From contig NZ_BAWM01000009.1 in NCBI RefSeq assembly GCF_000759675.1, positions 62,001-126,000 of the forward strand: a stretch of 64,000 nt of DNA, in the 5' to 3' direction. Numbering within the stretch: the stretch's first letter is position 1; each line of letters opens with the position of its first letter. A program made the position numbers and the translations under genes. Source of the DNA: Neobacillus niacini (GTDB lineage: Bacteria; Bacillota; Bacilli; Bacillales; Cytobacillaceae). Shown here one piece after another: positions 43,805 through 53,265 of the stretch. A model generated the notes under the pieces. It ran no database searches. It was not told the origin of the DNA and saw only the letters and a list, made by a program, of their open reading frames with translations.

Positions 43805-44737
43805 TTATCTTAAGGCAGATGCGGCCATTCTTATATATGTATGTCTTTTACCCCTGACAGTAATCGAAAGTGTCTGAATATTTTCCGGTAATGCCATACC
43901 AGAATACCCAGCATCCCCTATATGAAAAATATCGACTCCTGCTCTTTTAGAGCTTAAAGCGATTGCCCGTATTGTTTCTTCATCGGCTCCTTCTTGGCTT
44001 GTTCCAATTGCAGCAAGGGTTAATGCCCCTTTATTTTTAACGATTTCAATTGCTTTAGCAAGAGCTTCTTCACGAACTCCAGGTACTGTTCCTGGTGCAG
44101 GAAAAAGTATGACATCAGCGCCTGCCTCTGCAAAACGTGACACCGCCTCATAATCAAATACGCTTCCTTCCGTTCCAGCATTATGCATTTTACCCGCTAT
44201 GATTAGTCCTCCAAAATGTTTATTCGCCAATGTAATTGCCTGTTCAATTTTCTCATTCGTAACCCCCGATTTTGGGTTACCAGTTAAACAAATAAAGTCA
44301 CATCCTAAATGCTTTGCCATCGCCAGCGAATTTTCGGTAGCTGTACGCCCTTCCGGCAATGAATGCAATTTTTCTAAAGCATTAGCATGCGGATCAACAG
44401 GTTCAAGATTGATGCCGACTGGCAGACCAGTTAGTTCTTTTATTATTTTAATAATTTTTTCATCTGCTTCACTTTCTGAAGCATTTGGTTGAAATCTGCT
44501 GTATGATTCCACCCCTTGTACCCTAGGATTCATCACATCAAACATGTTCAGTAATATCATGTCTGCTCCGAATGCCTTCATCACTTCTGGGTTTGATACC
44601 TCTGGAAGCAACGGTTGAGATGTCACTACTGTTTCAGCAATAATCGTTCTTCCTTCTGCTGCCAAAATGGCCTGTTTTAATTCCTTTTTACCCATTTGCC
44701 GAAAATCTGATCCTCTACAATCTAATATTCTTTTCAT
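43805..44737 (-). CDS. TIM-barrel protein of unknown function (PEP-mutase-like)
   Basis: 310 residues from the ATG at 44737 (AGAGGTGA upstream). The alternating beta/alpha pattern with TIIAETVVTSQPLL, GADMILLNMFDVMNP, LPVGINLEPV, CDFICLTGNPKSGVT, AGADVILFPAPGTVPG and GVDIFHIGDAGYSGM indicates a (beta/alpha)8 barrel; it resembles the Firmicute proteins loosely annotated as haloacid dehalogenase-like or PEP-phosphonomutase-like (DUF7916 group). No pathway context: the neighbours are an RND exporter and an unknown membrane protein. The 44747-45243 stretch upstream shows no gene. Confidence 0.6.
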   Translation of the reverse strand: MKRILDCRGSDFRQMGKKELKQAILAAEGRTIIAETVVTSQPLLPEVSNPEVMKAFGADMILLNMFDVMNPRVQGVESYSRFQPNASESEADEKIIKIIKELTGLPVGINLEPVDPHANALEKLHSLPEGRTATENSLAMAKHLGCDFICLTGNPKSGVTNEKIEQAITLANKHFGGLIIAGKMHNAGTEGSVFDYEAVSRFAEAGADVILFPAPGTVPGVREEALAKAIEIVKNKGALTLAAIGTSQEGADEETIRAIALSSKRAGVDIFHIGDAGYSGMALPENIQTLSITVRGKRHTYIRMAASALR

Positions 44738-45243
44738 CTCATTCACCTCTTCTATTTAAGCTAGATTCGTGTTTCTACAGTAGATATGCTTCCCCAATTT
44801 CTTAAACATATTTTCTTGTCATTTCATTTGGTCGTGTATTATCTTCTTAACTCCTGCTACTTCTAGTTCAGCAGCAGGACACATCCTAAAAGAAGTCCAA
44901 GTAACAAATGTATCTCTTGATTATTATACCAATCTAATAAAATAGGAACATCGCTCATTTCCAAACGCCTGACGAATTCATATACTACCCTCATTTCTAA
45001 ACTAAACTCCTATTATTTGAGTTTATCATAATAAATATTTCACATACTGTAATAAATAAAGTTAACATAATAGTATTATGTTAACTATTTCTTTGTTTAG
45101 GGAACTATCTCTAGCATTTCAGAACTGTGCAAAAAATTTATCAGTCACCCTTAAATTTTTTTGAAATGGGAAATGGTAAAGATGTTGATATCTGAATATA
45201 TTTAATATTACGTTTAACAAACAACAAATAAGGGGTCGTTATA

Positions 45244-45861
45244 ATGAATGGGCAGCTAAATAATGAGATAGCAAAGGAAACGAGTACAAATCGTTGGGCC
45301 AGGTTCCCTCGGAATTTAGGTATTAGTTTTATGGCAGCTGTTTTTTCGGGGATTATTATAGGTCTTTTATTGCGGCTCGTGATGGGAATTATTGCGATTT
45401 TCTTCCCCCATCTATCAAGTGGGTTTACACTAAGTGGTACTCTTTTATTAGTAATCCTTGGTATTGCCGTAACATTAGCCAACAGTATTATTTACACCGT
45501 TATTTTTCAAAAATCAGGAAAAACCTGGGTATCAAAGGGCATATATTTTGGTTTGTTGAGTTTAGTGATTTATGGCACACCTTTGTTTTTGTCAAATCCC
45601 AACAACGAATTATTTGGCCCCCAAGCTCCACTAGGCGTTTCTTTATTTTCGGCAATGTTCTTTATTGGAGCTCTCACTCTTGTCTACTTCATTGATACGA
45701 TTACCAAATGGGTTGACCAATCGAATGGAAGGACGAAACTTACTTATGTATGTTTTGCGATTCTAGTCATACCTGCATGCGTCATGCTGATCAACATTAT
45801 TGCCGAGTTTTTCTATGAAATGCTGCCGAAAATCATTACTAACCTCTCACAGGTATTGTAA
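45244..45861 (+). CDS. Integral membrane protein of unknown function
   Basis: 205 residues; AAGGGG before the ATG. Five hydrophobic segments (residues about 26-55, 64-90, 99-118, 130-155, 165-190). Family not recognised. Flanked by a strong terminator, so expressed alone. Confidence 0.7.
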   Translation: MNGQLNNEIAKETSTNRWARFPRNLGISFMAAVFSGIIIGLLLRLVMGIIAIFFPHLSSGFTLSGTLLLVILGIAVTLANSIIYTVIFQKSGKTWVSKGIYFGLLSLVIYGTPLFLSNPNNELFGPQAPLGVSLFSAMFFIGALTLVYFIDTITKWVDQSNGRTKLTYVCFAILVIPACVMLINIIAEFFYEMLPKIITNLSQVL

Positions 45862-45886
45862 TAGAACCCCAGACATATATTCAGGA

Positions 45887-45938
45887 AAAAAGCCGACTCC
45901 TCCTTCCAATAATCCGCAAGGAGAGTCGGCTTTTTTTA
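45887..45938 (+). terminator. Terminator of the unknown membrane protein gene
   Basis: AGCCGACTCCTCCTT with AAGGAGAGTCGGCT (one bulged base), then TTTTTTTATC, 30 bases after the stop at 45861. Confidence 0.88.
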
Positions 45939-45999
45939 TCTTTTCAACTTTTATTACCGAAAACTAATAGTCTAATAGTGGACTTCTTAACTTCGCCCC

Positions 46000-46740
46000 T
46001 TATAACGCTGTAATCGCATCCAGTGCTATTTTCATTTCTGCTTCCACTGCATTTGAGACCAAGTCATTGTGTGGATTGTATTCGTCTCGAAGCTCTGCAT
46101 CTGCATAACCATCAATCGCTAGAATCGCTCCTGCTTGTACCCCTTTTAAAGCGGCAATTACGAATAATGCGGAGTTTTCCATGTCTACTGCTAATACTCC
46201 TGCCTTTTTATAAAGCTGATGTGGAAATTCGAGAACCCCTGAATAAAAGGCATCAAGTGTAAGGGTAATCCCTTCTTTTACAGGAATATTTTTTCCTGCT
46301 GCATTGGATAATGCCTCGACAACTTTCCGGTCTGCCACTGCTGGGAATCCAGGAGGGACAATTTGTTTCGTTAATCCATCACAGCTCACCGCCGCGGTGC
46401 TGACCACAAGGCTGCCCGGTGTAACCTCTTTTTGATAAGATCCTGCTGTTCCTACTCGAATGATGGATTGTACGCCACCCATGATTAGTTCTTCAAAACA
46501 TACCGCGGCACCAGGTGCTCCAACACCGTGGCTGACCACTGCTACTTGTTTTCCATTCCAGCTTCCGCTGTACGTGTGGTACTCGCGATTTTGTGCTAGT
46601 TGAACAGGATTATCCAATAAATCAGCTATCATTTTCGCACGACCTGGATCCCCGCATACTAGAACGCGTTCTGGTAATATATCTGATGTTAATTTTAAAT
46701 TTGGCAGTTGTTTAGTCAAAGTCTTTTCGCTCCCATTCAT
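46000..46740 (-). CDS. Purine/uridine nucleoside phosphorylase
   Basis: 246 residues from the ATG at 46740, which overlaps the end of the YuiH-like gene by 29 bases; the frame opens further upstream. Phosphate and nucleoside site motifs VLVCGDPGRA, VSHGVGAPGAAVCFEELI, IIRVGTAGSY and VDMENSALFVIAAL place it in the PNP/UDP family, closest in look to uridine phosphorylase-type enzymes. As last gene after a nucleoside ABC importer it would split imported nucleosides into base and ribose 1-phosphate. Confidence 0.88.
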   Translation of the reverse strand: MNGSEKTLTKQLPNLKLTSDILPERVLVCGDPGRAKMIADLLDNPVQLAQNREYHTYSGSWNGKQVAVVSHGVGAPGAAVCFEELIMGGVQSIIRVGTAGSYQKEVTPGSLVVSTAAVSCDGLTKQIVPPGFPAVADRKVVEALSNAAGKNIPVKEGITLTLDAFYSGVLEFPHQLYKKAGVLAVDMENSALFVIAALKGVQAGAILAIDGYADAELRDEYNPHNDLVSNAVEAEMKIALDAITAL

Positions 46741-47374
46741 CTTCTGGTATTGGCAGGTCTTCTCCGGAGAATCTTTCCTCTTTAAACGGATCACCATTGA
46801 TATGGAAACCGTTTTGCTCCCAGAATCCCGGCTGGTTTTCGTTAATAAACTCAATTCCACGTATCCATTTTACACTTTTCCAAAAATAAAGATGCGGTAC
46901 GACCAGCCTTAACGGCCAGCCATGCTTTTCCGTTAAAGGCTCTCCTTCAAAAGTATGTGCTAGAAGTACATCCTCATTAAGCAGATCCTCTAAAGCAATA
47001 TTGGCTGTATAATCATGGTCCGCATGCAGCATTACATACTTACTTTTAGGAGTCACTCCTATCTCCTTTAGGAAATCACTGAATTTAACACCGGTAAAGC
47101 TATTGTCAAAACGAGACCAGCGCGTTACACAGTGGATGTCCACGTTGATGGTCGACTGTGGCATTTGTTTGATTTGGTCATAAGAGAGAACAGCCTCTTT
47201 GTCGACTTCGCCGAACACCTTTAAATCCCAATTTTCCATATCATACACTGGCACGTCGCCTTCATGAAGAATTGGAAAACGTTCTGTTAATGCCTGACCT
47301 GGCGGAAGACGTTTTGCGAGCTTAGGATCAACTGCCGGAACTCGCGTCTTTTTAATTCTTTCTGCTTTATTCAT
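46712..47374 (-). CDS. YuiH-like molybdopterin-dependent oxidoreductase
   Basis: 220 residues. The sulfite-oxidase fold motif DIHCVTRWSRFDNSF contains the Mo-ligand cysteine; HGWPLRLVVPHLYFWKSVKWI is the second family block. No heme or membrane part is present. B. subtilis YuiH is a similar orphan. It sits between permease and phosphorylase of a nucleoside operon, 20 bases after the permease stop, and may act on methionine sulfoxide-like or nitrogen-heterocycle substrates; unknown. Confidence 0.87.
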   Translation of the reverse strand: MNKAERIKKTRVPAVDPKLAKRLPPGQALTERFPILHEGDVPVYDMENWDLKVFGEVDKEAVLSYDQIKQMPQSTINVDIHCVTRWSRFDNSFTGVKFSDFLKEIGVTPKSKYVMLHADHDYTANIALEDLLNEDVLLAHTFEGEPLTEKHGWPLRLVVPHLYFWKSVKWIRGIEFINENQPGFWEQNGFHINGDPFKEERFSGEDLPIPEDEWERKDFD

Positions 47375-47394
47375 AGTTTCAATCCTCCTTGTCC

Positions 47395-48312
47395 TTACCT
47401 AGAGCTTTGCTGTCCTGAAAGCTGAGAGTCCGCACCGCGATCCTTTAGGAAGAACATCGCAATGATGGTGATTATATAAGGCAGCATCGCTGTAAATTGG
47501 GTTGGCATCGAAAAACCTTGAAGTCTAATACTCAACGCATCCATTAGCCCAAATAATAAGCTTGAACCAACAATACCTATCGGGTGGGATTGACCTAACA
47601 TCATTGCCACAAGAGCGATGAAGCCACGTCCAGCCGTCATCCCCTCTGTAAACATAGTTACCTGTCCCAGTGAGAGCTGGGCACCTGCCAAACCGCAAAG
47701 TATTCCACACGCGACAATGGCTCCATATTGTAAAACGGTAACCTTTAAACCGAGGCTTCTGGCAGCTGCTTCATTTTTCCCAACCGCAAGAACTCGGAAG
47801 CCTGTAACGGTGCGGTAAAAGAAAATGTACAACAAAATTCCTGCTAGAAAAGCGATATAAACAAGTGGTGAGTGCCCGGATAAGAGCTTCCCAACTACTG
47901 GAATCCCTTCAATCACCGGGATGTCCAGCTTCGGAAGTCCTTCCATGTTTTTATCATAAAAGGCACCCTTCACATCGAAAATGGCGCGAAGTCCAAACGT
48001 GGTCAAACCTAGTACTAAAAAGTTAATAGCAATACCTGCTACAATCGGGTTTGCTTTCAAACGAATGGCGGCTAAGCCAAATAACAACGAAACAAGGACG
48101 GATCCTAATGCACCGACTAAAACAGCCACAAGCACACTGCCACTATAGTAATTTCCAACGATAGCGGAAAATGCACCTGCTAAAATTAAGCCTTCAAGAC
48201 CAACATTAAAGATTCCAACGCGAGCACATAGGGCTCCTCCTAAAGCTGCCAAAAGAATAGGACTGATCATTCGAATCGCTGACGTAAAAAAGGAGAGATC
48301 AAGCAGCTCCAT
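47395..48312 (-). CDS. nupQ: Nucleoside ABC transporter permease (NupQ type)
   Basis: 305 residues from the ATG at 48312 (GCGGGTGA upstream; it overlaps the previous gene). Multi-helix permease with LAALGGALCARVGIFNVGLEG, the typical start of the BPD_transp_2 family that serves BMP-type nucleoside importers. Partner of NupP. Confidence 0.9.
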   Translation of the reverse strand: MELLDLSFFTSAIRMISPILLAALGGALCARVGIFNVGLEGLILAGAFSAIVGNYYSGSVLVAVLVGALGSVLVSLLFGLAAIRLKANPIVAGIAINFLVLGLTTFGLRAIFDVKGAFYDKNMEGLPKLDIPVIEGIPVVGKLLSGHSPLVYIAFLAGILLYIFFYRTVTGFRVLAVGKNEAAARSLGLKVTVLQYGAIVACGILCGLAGAQLSLGQVTMFTEGMTAGRGFIALVAMMLGQSHPIGIVGSSLLFGLMDALSIRLQGFSMPTQFTAMLPYIITIIAMFFLKDRGADSQLSGQQSSR

Positions 48313-49375
48313 GGATGTCACCCGCTTTCTTCTTTACTTTCCACCAATTCATGGTGATTTTTGCTGTAACAAATAAGATAAGAACTCCTTGAATGACACT
48401 GGCAATTTCAAGCGGAACCTCGGTATTTCGTTCCATTCCCATTGCACCAGTTTGAAGTGCTGCAAGCATGATTGCGGCAACCGCAGTACCAAGTGGGTTA
48501 GAGTTTGCCAACAGTGCTGCCATTAACCCTGTCCATGCATAGCCTGGTACAGTCAAGGAACCTTCTACATATCGATATTGTGATCCGAGGACTTCTACCG
48601 TCCCAGCTAGACCTGCGATTCCGCCGCTAAAGAACATGCTGAAGAGGAGAACTTTTATTTTATTAATCCCACCATATTCAGCAAAGAACGGGTTATATCC
48701 AAGCATTCTAACTTCATATCCTGCAGAAGTGAATCGCAGAATAATATATAGAATTATCGCTAAAACAATCGCAATTACAAATCCCATATGAACACTCATA
48801 CCTTGGAATAACTTAGGAAGCCATGCCGCCTGATCAATCATATGAGTCTGCGCTAGTGCAGCCGATCCACTTTTGTCTTGAAACGGACTCGAAACTAAAT
48901 AACCGGCAAATAAAACCGCTACATAGTTTAAGAGTAACGTAGAAATCAATAATTGTACTTTGAATCTCGTTTCCATCCATCCTGCTAGGAGCGACCATAA
49001 GCCCCCTGCTAAAAATCCAGCCACTAATGCAGACAGCATTTTGATGATTCCAGATCCTGGAACATATAAAGCGGCAAGTGCTGCACTCACAGCACCTAAA
49101 ACCATTTGTCCTTCTGCTCCCATATTGAAGACACCAGCACGAAAGGCAATCGCCAATCCTAACCCTATCAATATAATGGGTGTGGCACGAGCAAGCGTGG
49201 CGGTAACAAAGTAAAAGTTTCCGAATGCGCCGTCCCACATAACTTTGTAGGTTTCCAAAACAGATGCGCCTACTATACTAATGGCAACCGCCCCTGTCAG
49301 GAGCCCAATCAACACGGCCGTAAGAGGCTGTACCAACGATCTAAGCAGTTGTTGTAGTTTTCGTTGAAGATTCAT
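48299..49375 (-). CDS. nupP: Nucleoside ABC transporter permease (NupP type)
   Basis: 358 residues from the ATG at 49375, after GGAGGAAACGA; overlaps the ATPase gene by 35 bases. Family block GLGLAIAFRAGVFNMGAEGQM and eight to ten helices. Forms the channel with NupQ. Confidence 0.9.
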   Translation of the reverse strand: MNLQRKLQQLLRSLVQPLTAVLIGLLTGAVAISIVGASVLETYKVMWDGAFGNFYFVTATLARATPIILIGLGLAIAFRAGVFNMGAEGQMVLGAVSAALAALYVPGSGIIKMLSALVAGFLAGGLWSLLAGWMETRFKVQLLISTLLLNYVAVLFAGYLVSSPFQDKSGSAALAQTHMIDQAAWLPKLFQGMSVHMGFVIAIVLAIILYIILRFTSAGYEVRMLGYNPFFAEYGGINKIKVLLFSMFFSGGIAGLAGTVEVLGSQYRYVEGSLTVPGYAWTGLMAALLANSNPLGTAVAAIMLAALQTGAMGMERNTEVPLEIASVIQGVLILFVTAKITMNWWKVKKKAGDIHGAA

Positions 49376-50879
49376 TCTCGTTTCCTCCTGCCATAAGTAC
49401 ACTTAATCTCTCTTCCGTTGCATCATTTCGATCAAGGATATCGACAATTTTCCCTTCATACATAACAGCAATCCGGTCTGATAGCGTCAGTATCTCCGTT
49501 AACTCCGACGAAACGAGAAGGATTCCGTCTCCATTATTTCTTTTTGCAATGATGGCTTCATGAATATATTCCATCGCGCCGATATCTACACCACGGGTCG
49601 GTTCTGCGGCAATGAGAAAATCAGTTTCAAATCCTAGTTCACGAGCGACAATTAATTTCTGCAAATTTCCACCTGATAGGTTTCCTGATTTTTCATCTAA
49701 CGAAGTTGTTTTAATTTCAAAGCGTTCTATCCATCCTCTAACAAGCTTGCGGAATCCATTAAGTCGAATAAAGGAAGATTGATTGAACTTTTTCTTTCGA
49801 TAATAGCCCATCAATCCTGTTTCCTCGACCGAAGCTTCCTTCGCAGCTCCCCATAGGTAACGGTCTTCCGGAATATGAGCAAGTCCCGCATTTCTTATAT
49901 ATGCTACGGATTTGCCATTCAAAATTGTCTCCCCTAAGCGTATGCTGCCACTGTCTATTTTTCTTAAGCCTGATATCGCCTGAATCAACTCTGACTGACC
50001 ATTCCCCGATACTCCGGCAATCCCGACAATTTCTCCACGGTTTACGGTTAAGGATAGATGGTCCAAGATTGGTTTCGCCTCTTTAACACCAATGTTAAGA
50101 TTGTCGATTACAAGAAGTGGTTCTCCTTCTAATTGATTTCGGTCGGTTAGCTTTTGGAGCTCACGACCAACCATCAGCGTCGCTAACTGTTCGATATCCG
50201 TATTTTGTTTTAGTACATTTCCCGTAACCTTGCCATTTCTTAAAACCGTAATTTGACCTGATACTTTCATCACTTCAGGAAGCTTATGCGTAATTAAGAT
50301 AATGCTTTTCCCTTGTTCTGCTAAAAATTGAATTGTTTTTAAAAGTTCCTCGACCTCAATTGGAGTTAATACCGCTGTCGGTTCGTCAAGTATAATAATA
50401 TCTGCACCCTGATATAACACTTTTAATATTTCAATTCGCTGCTGTTCTCCTATCGAGCAATCTCCTGCTTTTTTCAAAGGATTCACATGAATTTTATACT
50501 GTTCACTCAGTGCCTTTACTTTTTCAGCAGCTTCTTTTCGATCAAAAAAACCATTTCGCTTCGGTTCATGACCAATCACAATGTTTTCTGTTACAGAAAA
50601 ATCAGAAAATAACATAAAGTGCTGATGCACCATGCCGATACCATTTTCAATCGCATCAAGCGGTCCCGAAAATTTAACCGTCTTCCCGTTCAGTTTTATT
50701 TCTCCGCTCGTCGGCTGTTCAAGACCGTAAAGCATCCGCATGAGGGTTGTCTTGCCGGCACCGTTTTCTCCAACAATGGCCAAAACCTCTCCCTTTTTTA
50801 GCTGTATCGAAACCTCGTCGTTAGCGAGGAACTCACCGTACTTTTTGGTCATTTCCTTCATTTCTAACCGATAGGTCAT
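49341..50879 (-). CDS. nupO: Nucleoside ABC transporter ATPase (NupO type), two ABC domains
   Basis: 512 residues with two nucleotide-binding domains. The first has Walker A GENGAGKTT, signature SIGEQQRIEI and Walker B IIILDEPTAV; the second has the altered Walker A GVSGNGQSEL and the signature NLSGGNLQKLIVAREL, as usual in sugar and nucleoside importer ATPases where only one site is active. AAGGGGGGAAAAC precedes the ATG. Confidence 0.93.
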   Translation of the reverse strand: MTYRLEMKEMTKKYGEFLANDEVSIQLKKGEVLAIVGENGAGKTTLMRMLYGLEQPTSGEIKLNGKTVKFSGPLDAIENGIGMVHQHFMLFSDFSVTENIVIGHEPKRNGFFDRKEAAEKVKALSEQYKIHVNPLKKAGDCSIGEQQRIEILKVLYQGADIIILDEPTAVLTPIEVEELLKTIQFLAEQGKSIILITHKLPEVMKVSGQITVLRNGKVTGNVLKQNTDIEQLATLMVGRELQKLTDRNQLEGEPLLVIDNLNIGVKEAKPILDHLSLTVNRGEIVGIAGVSGNGQSELIQAISGLRKIDSGSIRLGETILNGKSVAYIRNAGLAHIPEDRYLWGAAKEASVEETGLMGYYRKKKFNQSSFIRLNGFRKLVRGWIERFEIKTTSLDEKSGNLSGGNLQKLIVARELGFETDFLIAAEPTRGVDIGAMEYIHEAIIAKRNNGDGILLVSSELTEILTLSDRIAVMYEGKIVDILDRNDATEERLSVLMAGGNENESSTKTTTTA

Positions 50880-50942
50880 CGTTTTCCCCCCTTTTAAAAA
50901 TGGAAACCGACTACAATGTGCAGTCGGTTTACTTTTTTCAGA

Positions 50943-51962
50943 TTAATTGCTCAATGGATTTTTGATTTCTTTTTTTCCAGAAACAATTTCTTCATGAAGT
51001 GCTTTTACTTGGTCAATCGCTTCTTGACCAACAAAGCTGTTAAGAGGTGTTTTGCTTTCATGTGTTACATATGTTAAGCCAACGCCCTTTTCCTTCAAGC
51101 CATACTCGACAATGCCTGTTTTAAAATCACCGTTTGCAAATGCTTTTACCGTTTCATATGCAGCCGCATCTGTTCCTTTTAGCTGAGAAAGGACGATGTG
51201 CTCTGGATCTACCTCTGTACGGTCAACGTCCTGACCTAAAGTGAAGAATCCTTGTTCTTTTGCTGCTTCAAACACCCCTAAGTCTCCTACTGCAGAAGCT
51301 CCTGCAACGATATCTGCTCCTTTAGATGCTTGTAACAACGCTAATTCCTTCGCTTTTGCTGGATCTGAAAAGCTTCCAACATAGTTTACTAAAAACTCAG
51401 CATCTGGATTGGTTTCCTTTAATCCTTGTTCAAATGGGACTGTCCATTTTTTCATTAAAGGAATATCCATCGCCACTACCATACCGACTTTATCTGTTTT
51501 AGTAGAAAGGCCGGCTGCTGCTCCTAGTAGGTAAGCTGCTTCGTGCTCGCGGAAATTAACACTTTGAACGTTTGGGAGGTCTACAACTGTATCAATAATC
51601 GCAAACTGACGATCTGGATTCTCTGCTGCTACCTTTTTTAATGCATCTTCTGCTTCAAATGATGAAGTAATGATTAAATCATATCCTTCTGCGACTGCTA
51701 CGCGAAGGTTTTCTTCGATTGCAGAATGATCTGTTGATTCGATTGTCTTTAATTCTACTCCAAATTCTTCAGCTGCTTGTTTCGCACCATCATCCATTTG
51801 CTGGAAGAATGGGTTTACCCCTATTTTCTCTGGCAACACAAGGGCAATTTTCTTCTTCCCCTCTTTAGTTGACGATTCATTTTTCCCCGCTGACTCTTCA
51901 GCTCCACATCCAGCAACAAGCAGGACTAAAGCTAGTACAATAAGTGAAAGTAGTTTTTTCAT
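50943..51962 (-). CDS. nupN: BMP-family nucleoside-binding lipoprotein (NupN type)
   Basis: 339 residues. Lipobox LLVAGC with C19 as lipid site. The BMP domain shows LVLPEKIGVNPFFQQMDDGAKQ and GQDVDRTE. It delivers nucleosides, probably guanosine as in B. subtilis, to the permeases. AGGGGGAACATC precedes the ATG. First gene of the operon nupNOPQ-yuiH-pnp. Confidence 0.92.
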   Translation of the reverse strand: MKKLLSLIVLALVLLVAGCGAEESAGKNESSTKEGKKKIALVLPEKIGVNPFFQQMDDGAKQAAEEFGVELKTIESTDHSAIEENLRVAVAEGYDLIITSSFEAEDALKKVAAENPDRQFAIIDTVVDLPNVQSVNFREHEAAYLLGAAAGLSTKTDKVGMVVAMDIPLMKKWTVPFEQGLKETNPDAEFLVNYVGSFSDPAKAKELALLQASKGADIVAGASAVGDLGVFEAAKEQGFFTLGQDVDRTEVDPEHIVLSQLKGTDAAAYETVKAFANGDFKTGIVEYGLKEKGVGLTYVTHESKTPLNSFVGQEAIDQVKALHEEIVSGKKEIKNPLSN

Positions 51963-52042
51963 GATGTTCCCCCTGTGATATATTTCGTTTTTATTCCTAT
52001 TTGTCTATTAATTTACTAAAAAAAAACAAAGATAGCAAGACA

Positions 52043-52081
52043 TAAATCGAACATTTTTTATTTATTTTATCGGAACGTTCG
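52043..52081 (-). promoter_or_regulatory. PurBox-like sequences upstream of the nucleoside operon
   Basis: AAATCGAACATT matches the PurBox form AWWWCCGAACWWT except one base; CGGAACGTTCG lies 18 bases farther. Their spacing (31 between the G bases) is not the usual 16-17 of PurR sites, so PurR control is only a possibility. Confidence 0.3.
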
Positions 52082-52100
52082 TGTTTTTCCTTTCACACCT

Positions 52101-52134
52101 AAAAAATTCCCTCTACCGATTAATAGGAAGAGGG
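52101..52134 (-). terminator. Hairpin with T-tract upstream of nupN
   Basis: CCCTCT/AGAGGG stem followed on the minus strand by AATTTTTTAGG. It lies between the decayed ATPase gene and nupN. Between 52135 and 52382 no gene is seen apart from a GC-rich patch near 52215. Confidence 0.5.
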
Positions 52135-52382
52135 ATTATGGATATACTCTTCCTTATCTTTCAGAACTCAATCGTTCTGTAGGATTTGGCACCATACTAT
52201 TAAAAATAGCGGTTGCCGGGCGTCGTCGGGCCAGTCCCTCTGCCTCTCTTGATAAGGTAAATATTATGTAGTATCAGTTATTATTTTAGCCAAACAATAT
52301 AAACAACTTAGAAATAATAAAAACTAGATTCATTATATTTTAAAGGTTTTTAAATTACAATACTATTTAAATATTCATATAA

Positions 52383-52419
52383 TAAAAAAATTCCCGTTGG
52401 GAAATGTAATTCTCAACGG
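52383..52419 (-). terminator. Terminator after the ATPase remnant
   Basis: CCGTTG/CAACGG stem ending in GAATTTTTTTATT on the minus strand, 30 bases past the stop of the remnant. Confidence 0.75.
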
Positions 52420-52448
52420 TTTATTTTAATAGCTAGTAGAAAATTTTC

Positions 52449-52640
52449 TTACTGTAACAATTTTTCAATTAATTCTATTGCACCTTTAAGCCGGGTCTCA
52501 TAATCACCGTTCAAAATCTTATAGTTAATATTATGCTCATTTAATAATAGCTTTAGGTGCTGATTGTTTTGGTCTCTTACCGTCTCCTTGCCATGAACAC
52601 GCAGCCCGTCATCCACCCATGCAATTGCTTTTCGGAACAT
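52449..52640 (-). pseudogene. C-terminal remnant of an AAA_28/NadR-like ATP-binding protein
   Basis: Reads WVDDGLRVHGKETVRDQN, then LKLLLNEHNINYKILNGDYE and LKGAIELIEKLL, matching the C-terminal third of the small NadR-type AAA proteins (PWVxDGLRVHG..NxxLxxLLxEHxIxYxxxxGDYExRL). The Walker A and B halves are missing and an intrinsic terminator of the gene upstream lies exactly where they should be. No ribosome binding site. Confidence 0.65.
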
Positions 52641-52674
52641 GAAAAATAGCCTAGAGACAGTATCCCCTAGGCTA
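52641..52674 (-). terminator. DoxX-gene terminator
   Basis: TAGCCTAG/CTAGGCTA stem followed by TTTTTC on the minus strand, 40 bases beyond the DoxX stop. Confidence 0.85.
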
Positions 52675-52713
52675 CACATTTATCTATATAATAGAATGTG
52701 GTAAATTTTCTCG

Positions 52714-53088
52714 TTACCAAGTCCAATTTGTGATTGAGAGTAACATTAATGCAGCTGCTGCTAATGCAATATTCTTTAGGAATTGACTCTTCTCGCCTGC
52801 CTTTTCCGTCTGATCCTCACTCTTCCAGAAATTATGCATCATGAAAGCAGAAACAACTAAGAATAATACTAATAAATAAAGTCCCCATTCAATCCAATAT
52901 GCCGTAAGAATACTCAATCCTCCCGCTAGAAGCATTAATCCGGTTACGACTACTGATAGTCCTGGTGCTGGGACTCCCTTATAGGACGCATACTGCTTCA
53001 AACCTTGAAATTGGATGAAATGATTTAGACCTGAATAAACAAAATAAAGACCAAATAATGCGCGACCAACCAGCCATAGCCAATCCAT
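52714..53088 (-). CDS. DoxX-family membrane protein
   Basis: 124 residues, four helices. The start WLWLVGRALFGLYFVYSGLNHF and VVVTGLMLLAGGLSILTAY are DoxX hallmarks. Function is unclear; members assist quinone-linked redox proteins or thiosulfate oxidation. Monocistronic. Confidence 0.88.
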   Translation of the reverse strand: MDWLWLVGRALFGLYFVYSGLNHFIQFQGLKQYASYKGVPAPGLSVVVTGLMLLAGGLSILTAYWIEWGLYLLVLFLVVSAFMMHNFWKSEDQTEKAGEKSQFLKNIALAAAALMLLSITNWTW

Positions 53089-53265
53089 TCAGACATCATC
53101 CTTTCATTAGGTTATTTACTTCTCACTATACATATATACTTTTAATTCAAGAATATTCCATCTTTTCTAAAAGCTCCATAATTGTTCGGAGAACAAAGTT
53201 TTTTTGTATCAATTTTTAGGCGAATGTCATAGGATGTATTCTTCCCAGATGAAGGAGGTATTCAC

